Assembly (NCBI RefSeq): GCF_018294505.1
Contig: NC_057807.1
Location: 167,131,582 to 167,195,581 of the forward strand
Reading direction: 5' to 3'
DNA from: Triticum aestivum
Lineage: Eukaryota; Streptophyta; Magnoliopsida; Poales; Poaceae
Length of the DNA: 64,000 nt
Of this stretch, positions 45,093 through 56,007 are shown piece after piece. Under the pieces are notes generated by a model, which saw only the letters and a program-made list of their open reading frames with translations, did not search any database and had not been told where the DNA came from. Within the stretch, counting starts at the first letter, position 1; each line of letters opens with the position of its first letter. The translations under genes and the position numbers were made by a program.

Positions 45093-47961
45093 ATGTCCGG
45101 TTCCGACCTCCAGGGCTGGTGGATGCCCTCCTCCGTCACGGAGGAGGACGTGCTAAAGCTGCGGGAGGCCAAGTACCTGACTTACGAGATTTCGCACAGG
45201 TTGCCCGCCGAAGGGCAGGCCATCCCCACCCCCGAGCCCGGCGAGTATGTCGTCTTTGTATCCCACCTCCGTCGGGGTTTAGGCTTACTGATGGATCCTT
45301 TTGTGAGAGGGCTCATGTTTTACTATGGGTTGGAATTCCACGACTTGGCTCCGGAGTCCATCCTCCATATCTCTGCATTTATTGTCATCTGCGAGGCCTT
45401 CCTCCGCATCACCCCTCACTTCGGCCTGTGGCTGAAGACCTTCAATGTGGCGCCGAAGATGATCGGGGGGCGTCAAGCAGAATGCGGCGGGGCGGCCGTA
45501 AGTAGGAGGGCGGATGCCCCGTGGCCCGCGGGCTCCTTCCAAGAAGAGCTCGGCCTGTGGCAGCAAGAGTGGTTCTATATTACCGTTCTGAGGGGCCGCA
45601 GACAAAAGCCACTCCCCTGATTCCGCCCGGGACCTCCACGACGGTTGATGTCGTGGGTCAACCAAGGGCTCAACTGGGGACCGTCAAAGGACGTGCCCCT
45701 ACTGTAGGGCCGGATTCGAGATCTCCTAACGAGGGAGGTTGATATGGTGGTGGTAATGCAGGTCATGCTGATTAGGCGTCTCCTGCCCTGCAAACGCCGC
45801 CCTCTCCGGCTGTGGGAGTTTAATCCGGAGGGCCCACGGATTCTTCAACACTTCATGGGTTTGACACCCATGGAGATGTACAAATTATTCTTCGGATCGC
45901 AAGAGACGCGTCCGGAATTGACCGAGGATGCTGGCCTAAGCTGCAATCGCCCGGATACTCAAGTAAGTAGTTCCAAGTCCGGACATACCGTTTGTTTGCC
46001 CTTCGATGATTTGCCTTATGACCAATTTCCTTCTAAACAGGAGTGGATAGCGGAAGCAAAATTGATATGGTGTCCGGCCCCCCTCCCAGAGACCGCGCCG
46101 GATTCCGTGCTGGTCCAGATGCTGGAGGTTACGCCTCCAGAGGAAGGCGAAGGGGAAAGTGGAAAAGCTACTGCCTCGCCTAAGGAGGCTCTTGAAAGAG
46201 GGGGGATCGAGAATCCCTCCCTCCAAGGTGAGAAGAGGATTGCCTCCAAGGACCCGGGGGCCAAAGCCCGAAAACGGGGGAAGAAATCTTCGCCAGAGGG
46301 TCCTGCGTCCGGGGAGGCCCCGGCCGCACAGTCTCCCTTAAAGAAGCAGCCCTCCAACGAGCCGTAAGTAGAAAGAAAGGATTTTTATAATAAGGGACAT
46401 CCCTATTTGTGCTTCTGAGGATAACTAAAGTTTTTACCTTGTAGTTCGGATCTCCGTCCTTCGCAAATGAGCTCGTCTTCGGGGGACCTTCATCCGGAGA
46501 TGGTGGAGAGCGAGACGCCTCCGTCCGGGGTGCCGTCGGATAGGGCGGACAAGCCTGAAGTGTCGTCATGGAGGGAGCCCCCGGGTTTGGCAAAGCCGGA
46601 TAGTTCGGCGCCAACTGGTGTATGGCTGAAGGATCTGCTTGAGAAGGCGTCTATCTCAGAAGATAACCACGCATTGATGAGTATGGTGATTGAAAGGATT
46701 TCGTCCGCCGAATGCGGATTACATAATGCCGTCAGGAGTTTGGTGGCGGGGTTTGAGGTACGTAAAAATGACACACCTTTTGACAGTTTTGCATATAGAA
46801 TGCGCCCTGTATAGATAGTAGCCCCTGAGACTCGGTAGGTTGTCGAAAGTGACAGCGTGCCGAGGATCAAAATCGCAGGTTTAAATTTTCGCCGTGCCTA
46901 TGTAGGTGGCAGTTCATCCGGGGGCCAGCCGGACTGATGGAGTTGCTGAACTAAAGCGGCAACTCGCCGTTGCGGATGCGGACATCACGCTAGTCAACCG
47001 GTGACTTGATGAATCACAAGGTAAGTGTTTCTTTGCGGTCACTTGGTAAGGGGGCCGAAGCCAGCTCCTTACGACATGTGTGTGAAATGCAGATAGTGCC
47101 GCTGCTGTGGAGAGCCTTCGGGCCGAACTTGCTCAAGCCAAGGAGCAAGCCAGAAGGAGTAATGCGGCAGCCTCAAGGGCGGCCGAGGAGTTAGCAGCCG
47201 AAAGAGCCGCACACTGCCGAAGCAGGGAAGAGATGGCCGAAATGGCCGTGAAGTTAAAAGATGCTACCGACCGCAATGAGGCTCTTGGGAAGGAGCGCCT
47301 AGCGGGGCAAGAAGACCTGGGGAAGGCCACTGCCTAAGCCAAGGATGCCCGCTCTGCAATGCGGACTATAAAGGAAGAGCTGCGCTAGGCCGTGGATATT
47401 GTAGCTGGCAAGCCTTTTCTGTTGCGCCGAAGATTTACGGATCCAAAGTATGCTCAACTGGGCCAACTGTGGGGTCCAGAGGACCCTTATATGGACTTAG
47501 CAGCGAGTGCGGCAGATGCCGTTGTGCATTTTCGAAGCCAGAAGGATCACAAGACGGAAGAGCTGTTTTAGTCTCAATTCCATAGTCCGGAGCATTCACT
47601 TCCGCTGACCGACCGTTTGGCCGAGTGGGCTGAGCTGAATAGGTTGTCCGGGCTTGCCATGACGGATATCGTGAACCATGTCTGGCCGGATAGGTCCAAG
47701 CCGAAGAGTTACTTTGGCTTATTGCAGCAATTTCTTGGGGCGGTGCCGCATATCAAGGAAATGAAGCGGTCGGCCTGCATAGAGGGTGCGCGGATGGCAC
47801 TCGCCCGTGTGAAGACACATTGGACAGAGATGGATGCCACCGCTGTTGCGATCCCGGGTTCGGACGATAGCCGGTTACCCGCCGAGCACTATTTTGGCGA
47901 AGTGCTGCGTGGTGCTCGTGTAATAGAGTCGCAGTGCTCGAAAAATGTTACGTTCAAATGA
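45093..47961 (+). pseudogene. Five-exon accessory gene antisense to its Tat-lineage host; gypsy-type-transposon domain and coiled coil
   Basis: Proposed exons are 45093-45962, 46041-46363, 46445-46757, 46906-47020 and 47093-47961. All four introns are GT-AG (GTAAGT, GTAAGTA, GTACGT and GTAAGTG donors) and the phases (0, 2, 0, 1) join into one frame of 829 codons plus a final TGA. Exon 1 holds a domain with MDPFVRGLMFYYGLEFHDLA and ISAFIVICEAFLRITPHF, which I recognise as the 'putative gypsy type transposon' (Transposase_28) family. Exons 2-3 form a Lys/Pro/Glu-rich linker. Exon 5 begins with an Ala/Glu coiled coil (ELAQAKEQARRS) and ends with a globular part. Six premature stops (45618, 45705, 47002, 47335, 47386, 47569) and no frameshift. 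The function of the family is unknown; this copy is probably dead. Confidence 0.65.
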
Positions 47962-49032
47962 ATGTTTTATGTTGTAAAACAATATTTATGATGTAAGCGC
48001 CTTTTATACTTGTGCGTTCAAGTAATGGAATATCTCCTATGCGGCCGTTTATGTATACGTGTGTATAACCTGAAAGATGGCAGTCGTCGGCTTCAGCCAC
48101 CACGCACAAGGTGCGCGGGTGTTCGAAAAAATAGCGCGTTTTCACACTTAATCCGACGCCTCGGTCCTGTAAAGGATGTGGTAGCGTAGCAAACGAGGAA
48201 ACCGGACTATAATGCTTTATCACTTTCACTTAGCCATGGGAGTTCGAGGGTGGGGCTACGACATAGCCCCTGGGGGCACCGCGCTCTCCGAATTTGGGGC
48301 GCGTATGTGCCTGACCGAGAAACGGCCCTTCGTCAAAGCGGAGGAATTCTAAACATTCCCTTAGTCGATCGAGTGGTTGACCAGTCTCTCGCTGTATCAT
48401 GACAGTCAGTTTTCGGCTTTCTCTACTGAGGTGCTCGCCCAGCCGAACTGGGGCACAATCGCAGTAGTTCTCCTGGTGCCGCATTAGCCGATGATACGGA
48501 ACGTAAGGCAGCAAAACACAGGAGCCGGGCAAACCCAACATTTGACCAAAGACATGATTCGGAGCTGATGCATATAAGGCCTAACTCGAGACGCCGAACA
48601 CTCCCGAAGGTGTTCGGTCTTTGTAATGACGGGCAAAACAATGCCCTAAGCCCCTTGTGTCCAGGTACGGGCAAGTTCTTCTGGCGCGGCCGATGCCAAA
48701 ACGCCAGCCTCCACTCTGGTTATAATGAGAAACCAGGGGATTATAGCAACAAGAGACAGTAAGAAAGGTTTACGTAGGGTCTTAGTCTGAAAAGAATCCT
48801 TCAAACGGGTCCCTACTGCACGTCTGCGCCTGTGTCTCCGTTGTGCCGTATCCTGGACGGGTGTGCACGTTGTTCATCAGTAAAAAGAGAGGAACTTAGT
48901 TTGAAAAGAAATCGTGCAAAAAAGTACATAAAAAATTGAAATATAAATTTAGAAAGCTGAGCCTATGCTAGCTCATTATAGCTTATATACACAAACCCTT
49001 GTGAAGGGGTGTGCGGCTAGGTAGCCCCTAGC
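47962..49032. other. Tail of the accessory gene and non-coding spacer to the protease
   Basis: It begins with the AT-rich sequence after the TGA, which could serve as the accessory gene's 3' end. The rest has no supported coding region on either strand. A palindromic TAGCTCATTATAGC-like patch lies near 48970. RT, RNase H and integrase would be expected here in a complete Tat element and are absent. Confidence 0.4.
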
Positions 49033-49527
49033 TTATTTATTCCGGACCCGTCCAGCCGTGTCCGGGGTCTTTAGCCGACCTTTTAATGAAATGGTGCCAC
49101 GTGGACCGGGCATTTTAAGCATAAGAGACGCGTAGTGTGGTATTGCATTAAAGCGGACGAAAGCTTCACGTCCCAGTAGTGCTTGATAGCTACTTTTGAA
49201 TGGGGCGACATGAAAAGTTAGCTTTTCTCGTCGGAAGTTGTCGGGTGACCCGAACACAACTTCTAGTAATAATGAACCTGTGCACCTGGCGTAAGGGCCT
49301 GGCGCCACTCCTTTGAAGGAAGTGCGGCTATGTCGAATTGTAGTAGGGTCTATCCCCAACTTGCGGATTGTGTCCGGATACAGCAGGTTTAAGTCACTGC
49401 CGCCGTCCATCAGAGCTTGCGTAAATTGCAGTTCGTCTATTATGGGATCCAATATCAGAGCAGTCCATCCTGCGTTCCGGATACTTCTGGAATAATCCAG
49501 GTGGTCGAAAGTGATTGGTTTTGACAT
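49033..49527 (-). pseudogene. Tat-lineage aspartic protease, family Y copy 3
   Basis: A 164-residue open frame contains ALMDGGSDLNLLYPDTI (active site D-G-G-S) and YQALLGREAFVRFNAIPHY, aligned with the protease at 30986-31645. It ends with a stop after GRVRNK, without RT following. The true N-terminus is probably further upstream in gag, beyond the family A insertion at 49585. Its open state hints that the protease was retained when the polymerase was lost. Supply of RT and integrase from a full-length relative is an inference. Confidence 0.65.
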
Positions 49528-49584
49528 CCAATCTCGGTGTTCCGCTGGGGTGGACCGTGCGACACTTGTCTTAGCGGGTGCCGC

Positions 49585-52500
49585 TGTCAGGACCCCGACT
49601 CAATGTCACATTGATCTAGCCGGTAACACCTCATATCACTTTGCGGCCTCACGCACGGTATCCCCACGGGTGTCGCCTTACCTTTGCCCGGGACCGTTTG
49701 CGCCTTTTGGCTCATGTATATGATAGTGTCGCTAGCATCCATATGATAAGGAGCCCGGGCTGACATGACTAGTCGTAAAACCCAAAGTGGCACAGACTTA
49801 CAGGGACATGCATCCATGACCCAGCTTCGAACGTGTCGGTCATCAGCAAGTGGGTCCGGGCTGTAGCACTGGGCTAGCAGGACTCCGGTAAACCGGGCTG
49901 TAGCGGGCTAGCAGGACTCCGGTACTCAATGCGTGACATTTCCCCGAAGGGACAGACACCGAAACGAAGAAGGACACATGCCGGCCAGCCTAATTGTTCC
50001 AGAGCAGTAGCAAGCTACCATGGCTCAGCGGTAACACTAGGAGACATTTCGAAGTAAGAGAGGCTACTAAAGATAAACAACTAGATAGTCAGATCCCACA
50101 CATACCAAGCATTTCAATCATACACACATTATGCTCGATATGTGCAAATACAACCAGGCATCACAACATGACTCTATGACACAAGTACTTTATTTAAGGC
50201 CCAGGGAGCCATACATAACATACACAAAGGTACGGGTCACACGACCCAGCATTCAAGTCATACAGTCATACAAACCAGCAGCGGAAGTAACTTGTCTGAG
50301 TACAGACAACTAGAAAAATAAAAGAGGCTTGGAAAGCCTAGCTATACTACGTGGTCCTTCACAAGCTCAGGATCACCACCTGGGCCTTAGCCTACTCATT
50401 GATGTCAACGTCTACGTAGAACCCATCAGAAGGGGTTGCAGCGTCTTCTGTAAAAATGTAAATTATAGCAACATGAGTACAAAGGTACTCAGCAAGACTT
50501 ACATCAGATCCTACATACATGCATATTATCAAAAAGGGGTGGTGGAGTTGTTGCAGCAAGCCAGCTTTGACTCTTGGCTAGGCTAACCTACGAGACTCCA
50601 ACTTGAAATGGTTTTGCGTACACGAGTCCACTACTCACCAATTCAATACACTACCGAGGATCCACCTCCGTCTTCCTACGGAAGAGCCATCCTCGGCACT
50701 CACACTTATCTTGAGGCTTTTAGTAGTTTCCATTTACTTGTCTATGAACTGTATAGGCAACCAAGTAGTCCTTTACCGCGGACGCGGCTATTCGAATAGT
50801 TCATGATAACCCTGCAGGGGTGTACTTCTTCATACACGCTCTCACCACTTACCGTCGTTTACACGACATGTACTCGGCAACCTTCAAGCGGAAGCCCAAC
50901 GTGGGTGTCGGCCACGACCTACCTAATCACCGAAGTCTCCAGTCTAGGTTTATCGCCTATCCAGGTTCCATCCGTAGGGAGTCCGGCCGAGGTTTCCCAT
51001 ACGGCCCCGAACGATGTGAACAGGGTTCCCAAGATACCTAACGGGTATTCGGTACACCAGAAACACCAGAAACTAGGCTGAATAAGAAGCCGAGAGGGTC
51101 CATTGGTTTCGGGCCCAATGCATGGTAGTAGCTGATTCTTAAATCACACATATAGATCTCAGTGCTTAAGGTCGGCTTCAATGAAACAACCCACCATGTA
51201 CTCCTACATGGCCTTTCATCGATACCTTTACCAAATCGTGTTCACCACACCACTCTCATTACCGACATAATCATTTCACTCTAGCCCATCACCCAGATGA
51301 ACCAGACCTGACACGACTCTAAGCATAGCAGGCATAGCAAGGTAGGAACAACACATACATATGGCTCAATCAACTCCTACACATGCTAGTGGGTTTCATC
51401 TAGTTACTGTGGCAATGACAGGTCATGCAGAGGAAGTGGGTTCAACTACCGTAGCACACAGCAGTTTGAAACGCGTTGTCTTAATGCAGTAAAAGAGAGC
51501 AGGAGCGAGAACATGGGATTGTATCGATATGATCAAATGGTTGGTTGCTTGCCTGATGGTTCGATGCACTGGTACGGTTCTTCGTTAGGGTAATCACGGT
51601 ACTCCTCGGAGGCAGAACCTGCCGCAAGAACACCGATACACAACCATCACCAAACAATGTGCAACAATATGATGCATGCATGAAACATAGCAATATGAGT
51701 GTGTTGGGCTAATGCAACTAAGACCAGAAGGGTTTGTACCAATTTGAATCAAAGATTCAAATATCAAACTCAAATATGGTCCTTTAAAGTGTTTTTCCTT
51801 GTTCTGCATTAAACATCAAGTTAACTTGTTTAGTCATGCATGAAAATAGTACAGATGGATAGATTGGATTTTTCTGATCATTTTTCATATATAATTTGTC
51901 TGATTTGGAGTTATAGAATAAAAGTTATGAATTTTTAAAGTTTAAACTATATTCTGGAATTTCCTATATTAGATTAATTCCAGAAAATCAATTATTGCGT
52001 CGGCCTGACGTCAGTGTGACGTCAGCAGGTCAATGGGACATGTCCAGGTCAAACCTGATAGTGGGTCCCGCGTGTCAGGGTGATTAATTTAATTAAAGTT
52101 TAAATAAAACTAAACCTGTTTAATTAACAGGGCTGGGCCCCACCTGTCATTGACTCAGGGGAGTCAACCAGGGCCCACCCGTGGTCAAACCCGGGTCGGC
52201 TGCACCGGCGTTTAGCCGCCGGCGAGCCCGACGCGGCGGCGGAAGTGGTTTTGGCTGTTTCGGCCACCAAATGGGTCACGGAGACCACCGGAGTGGAGCT
52301 GAGGACGAGCCGCAGCTCTTGGTGGAGTCCGTTGGGGTCGGGGTGGCCGGAGTTGGCGCCGGCGACGACTTTGGCGGCCATCGGGGTTCGGCCGAAGACG
52401 AACTTGACGCTGGAGGGGTCGGTGAGGCTCGGGGAGTAGCTAGCTAGGTGCTACGGGACACGGTGAGTATGATGGACACCGTGGAGTGGTCGGAGGGTGA

Positions 52501-53541
52501 CCGGGAGCACGTCGGCGACGAGCTCCACGACGGTGGGTGCGGTTGAGCTCCGGGAGGTCGCTACACGGCTCGGGAGCAAGAAAAGGAGGGGGGGAAAGAT
52601 GGCTAAGCTCAGAGTGAGTGCGACGAAGCCCTTGGTGCGGCCGGAGATGGACCGGAGAGACGACGGCGTTGAAGGGGATCTCCGGCGACGGCGGTTCGGG
52701 CGAGGTCGTTGCGGTGGACTCGGGCGTTGCGAGCGCTTGGGGCTCGGCTTGCTCGATGGAGTAGACAGCGGCGGAGCTCCTGGACACGATGAGAGGACGC
52801 ACGGGCGGCGGGAAGCACGGCTACGACGAAGGCACGGCGATGGTGGCGTCGGTCATGGCGGGGGAGCGCGAGGGGGAGGAGCTGGAGAGAGAAGGGGGTG
52901 TATGGGGGTTCGGGGGAGCGAGGGAGGCTGATCCACGACGTCACCGGGCACAGGGAGCGGCGAGGTGGCGAGCAGGTGCGTGGCGCGCGCTGTGGTCGCC
53001 GTCGGGCACCTGCCTGCCTGCCTGGCCGGCAAGCAGCTCGCTGGAGCGGCGCTGGGCTGGGCCGGCAGGTGGGCCGGGAGCAGGCGTCAGGTAAGTTTTT
53101 CCATTTTCTTTCTGTTTTCTGTTTTTTTAATACTTCTGCAACTTTGTTGAATTAAATAAAATACTTAGGCAACTCCTAAAATCACCAAACTACTCCTGGT
53201 CCATAGTTGGATTATTTCCAACATGAAACATTTTAGTTTGGAGATATTTGAGCATTTAAATATGTTATATAATTTTAAATGCCCAAATTCAAATATTTAT
53301 GATTTAATTCAAAAACCCTAAGATGGCCTAGGAAAATGTGCATCACTTTTGGCAGAGGTTCTGAACCAAGACAAAAATGATGGGCATTTTAGAAGGGCAT
53401 TTCAGGTTCATTGAAAAAGTTTTTAGTAAACCCTTATTGGTTTCAGAGGGGACTGGGGGTTCTGTCATCCCCATTTTAGGTTTCTGATGAAAGAGTAAAC
53501 ATGATGCAACACTCTAATGCATGGCTAACTAGGGTGTGACA
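49585..53541 (-). mobile_element. 3' LTR of family A copy 2 (Tekay-type chromovirus)
   Basis: It runs on the minus strand from TGTCACACCCTAG (53541) to …GGGGTCCTGACA (49585), 3957 bp. It matches the LTR at 56008-60052 in inverted orientation with about 97% identity in a segment compared by eye. A GC-rich block (52140-53090) lies in its first third. The five bases outside the end are GCCGC; the partner is outside the window. Confidence 0.85.
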
Positions 53542-56007
53542 ACTCACCCCCACTCAAAAGAATCTCGTCCCGAGATTTGGGTTCCTCCGGAAAGAAGGCG
53601 GGATACTCAAATCGAAGATGATCCTCCCTTTCCCAAGTTGCTTCATCCTCAGAATGGTGCGACCATTGTACTTTGAGAAACTTGATATTATGACGTCGAG
53701 TGGTACGCTCGGCCTAATCGAGGATACGAATGGGGTACTCTCGATATGTAAGATTATCTTGGAGATCAAGCGTTTCGTGGTCCACTCCACGGATAGGATC
53801 CGAGAAGCAACGCCTGAGTTGAGAAACGTGGAAGACATCGTGGACTCTGGAGAGGTGCGGAGGTAGTTCCAACTGGTAGGCAACTTCTCCTCGTTTAGCG
53901 AGAATGCGAAAAGGTCCAATGTAACGAGGAGCCAATTTGCCTTTGATGCCGAAATGATGGGTTCCCTTCAGAGGGGTAACCCGAAGGTAAGCCTTCTCGT
54001 CAACCTCGAAAGTCATAGCCTTATGTTTTCGGTCATACTGACTCTTTTGACGAGATTGGGCTGTTTTCAACTTTTCACGAACGATGCGAACTTGCTCTTC
54101 TGCTTCCTGAATCATATCCGGGCCAAAGAATTGTCTTTCCCCGGTCTCTGACCAGTTAAGGGGTGTTCGACACCGTCGTCCATAGAGAACTTCAAAAGGG
54201 GCTTTACCCAAGCTAGATTGATAGCTGTTGTTGTAAGCGAATTCGGCAAATGGAAGGCACTTCTCCCAATCCATTCCGAATGAGATAACAGAGGCTCGAA
54301 GCATGTCTTCTAGAATCTGGTTGACGCGTTCCAATTGACCACTCGACTGAGGGTGGAAAGCGGTGCTAAAGGAGAGACGGGTTCCCATAGAATTTTGGAA
54401 ACTTTCCCAAAATCGAGAGGTGAAAAGACTTCCTCGATCCGAGTTAGTTTCCAAGGGAACACCATGGAGAGACACTATTCGGGAGATGTATAAGTCTGCC
54501 AATTGACTAGCGGTTATACTCTCATGAACAGGTAGGAAATGGGCTACTTTGGAAAGACGATCGACAACGACGAAGATAGCATTATTCCCTCTCTTGGTCC
54601 TGGGAAACCCGGTAATGAAATCCATACTAATTTTATCCCATTTCCATTCAGGAATAGCTAAGGGTTGAAGGGTGCCAGCAGGCCGTTGATGCTCTGCTTT
54701 TACACGATGACAGACGTCGCAATTAGCAATATACTGAGCAATTTCTCTCTTCATCCTAGTCCACCAGAACCTCTGGCGTAGGTCCTGATACATCTTAGTA
54801 CTACCGGGATGAATGGTGAGAGGAGATTCATGAGCCTCCTTAAGGATCAATCGCCTCAGGTTTCGCACTTTGGGAACCACTAGTCGATTCCCGAAGTATA
54901 CGACCCCTTGATCATTAATGGAGAAACAATTCGCAACTCCTTTCTTGATGTTTCTCTTGATGCGGGAAATTCCCGGATCTACCTTCTGTGCCTTGACGAT
55001 CTGGTCCGTAAGGGTAGGTTTCGCCACCAAGGTGGAAAGAAAACCTTGAGGAACAATGTGAAGGTTAAGCTTCTGAAATTCCTCATGGAGAAGCGGTTGA
55101 CTTTGTTGTAACATTAGGTTGTTACAATAAGATTTACGACTTAGCGCATCAGCCATGACGTTGGCTTTCCCTGGGGTGTAAGTTATTCCTAAGTCGAAAT
55201 CTGTGATCAACTCAACCCAACGTCTTTGCCTGAGATTCAAATCCGGTTGGGTGAAAATGTACTTCAGACTTTGGTGATCAGTTAATATTTCGCAACGGTT
55301 ACCGAGGAGGTAATGTCGCCAGGTCTTAAGTGCATAGACTACGGCTGCAAGCTCTAGATCATGAGTAGGATAATTCTCCTCATGTGGGTGCAATTGCCGT
55401 GAAGCGTAAGCAATTACATGTCGATCTTGCATGAGAATGCAACCTAATCCTTGTCGCGAGGCGTCGCAGTAGATAACAAAGTCCTTAGAGAAGTCTGGCG
55501 GTACCAGTACAGGAGCAGAAGTCAGGCGTCTTTTCAGTTCCTGAAAGCTGTGCTCACATTGTGGAGTCCATTTGAACTTTTTATCTTTCTTGAGGAGTTC
55601 GGTTAGAGGTTTAGCAACTTTGGAGAAGTTCTCGACAAAGCGACGACAATAGCTCGCTAAGCCCAGAAAACTCCGAACTTGCTTGACCGATTCAGGTGGA
55701 GTCCAATTAAGGACGGCTTGAACTCGCTCAGGGTTAACAGCAATACCTTTACCAGATATTACATGACCCAGATAGGTCACTTCCGACAACCAGAATTCAC
55801 ATTTAGAAAATTTGGCATAAAGGCGATGCTCTCGAAGTTTCTTCAACACTAGCCTTAGATGTTCGGCATGTTCTTCCTCGTTCTTGGAGTAGATGAGTAT
55901 ATCATCGAGATAAACTACGACGAATTTATCCAAATACTCCATGAAGATTGAGTTCATTAACCGAGAAAAGGTGGCTGGAGCGTTGGTTAAACCGAAGGGC
56001 ATGACGG
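53525..56007 (-). pseudogene. pol: Tekay-type pol: RT (C-terminal part), RNase H, integrase, chromodomain
   Basis: The minus strand is open from 56007, where the insertion cuts the RT at [16 protein letters not shown], through YLDDILIYS (catalytic DD), RNase H ([44 protein letters not shown]), and integrase (HHCC finger, [38 protein letters not shown]). A C-terminal [19 protein letters not shown] follows. A TAG at 53714-53716 interrupts it just before the chromodomain (VQWSHHSEDEATWEREDHLR), which can direct insertion to chromatin marks. The frame ends at 53525-53527, inside the LTR. The N-terminal RT half, protease and gag would lie beyond the inserted copy, outside the window. Confidence 0.9.
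53542..53555 (-). promoter_or_regulatory. Polypurine tract of family A copy 2
   Basis: GAGTGGGGGTGAGT on the minus strand directly precedes the LTR start. It lies inside the last codons of pol. Confidence 0.75.

Larger units (their letters stand above)
44033..49584 (-). mobile_element. Non-autonomous Tat-lineage element (family Y copy 3) with an antisense accessory gene
   Basis: On the minus strand, a protease (49527-49033) is followed by about 1 kb without coding, then the region occupied by a gene on the + strand (45093-47961), then the 3' LTR (44549-44033). RT, RNase H and integrase are absent although the junctions on both sides look unbroken. The 5' part (LTR, gag) is separated by the family A LTR that starts at 49585. 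This is the element layout that makes the accessory gene antisense to element transcription. Confidence 0.65.

Noticed and set aside
52124..53094. Several ORFs of 85-144 codons inside the family A LTR
   Set aside because: They occur in the GC-rich block of the LTR, on both strands, without domains; similar frames recur in the other LTR copy, as expected for a duplicate.
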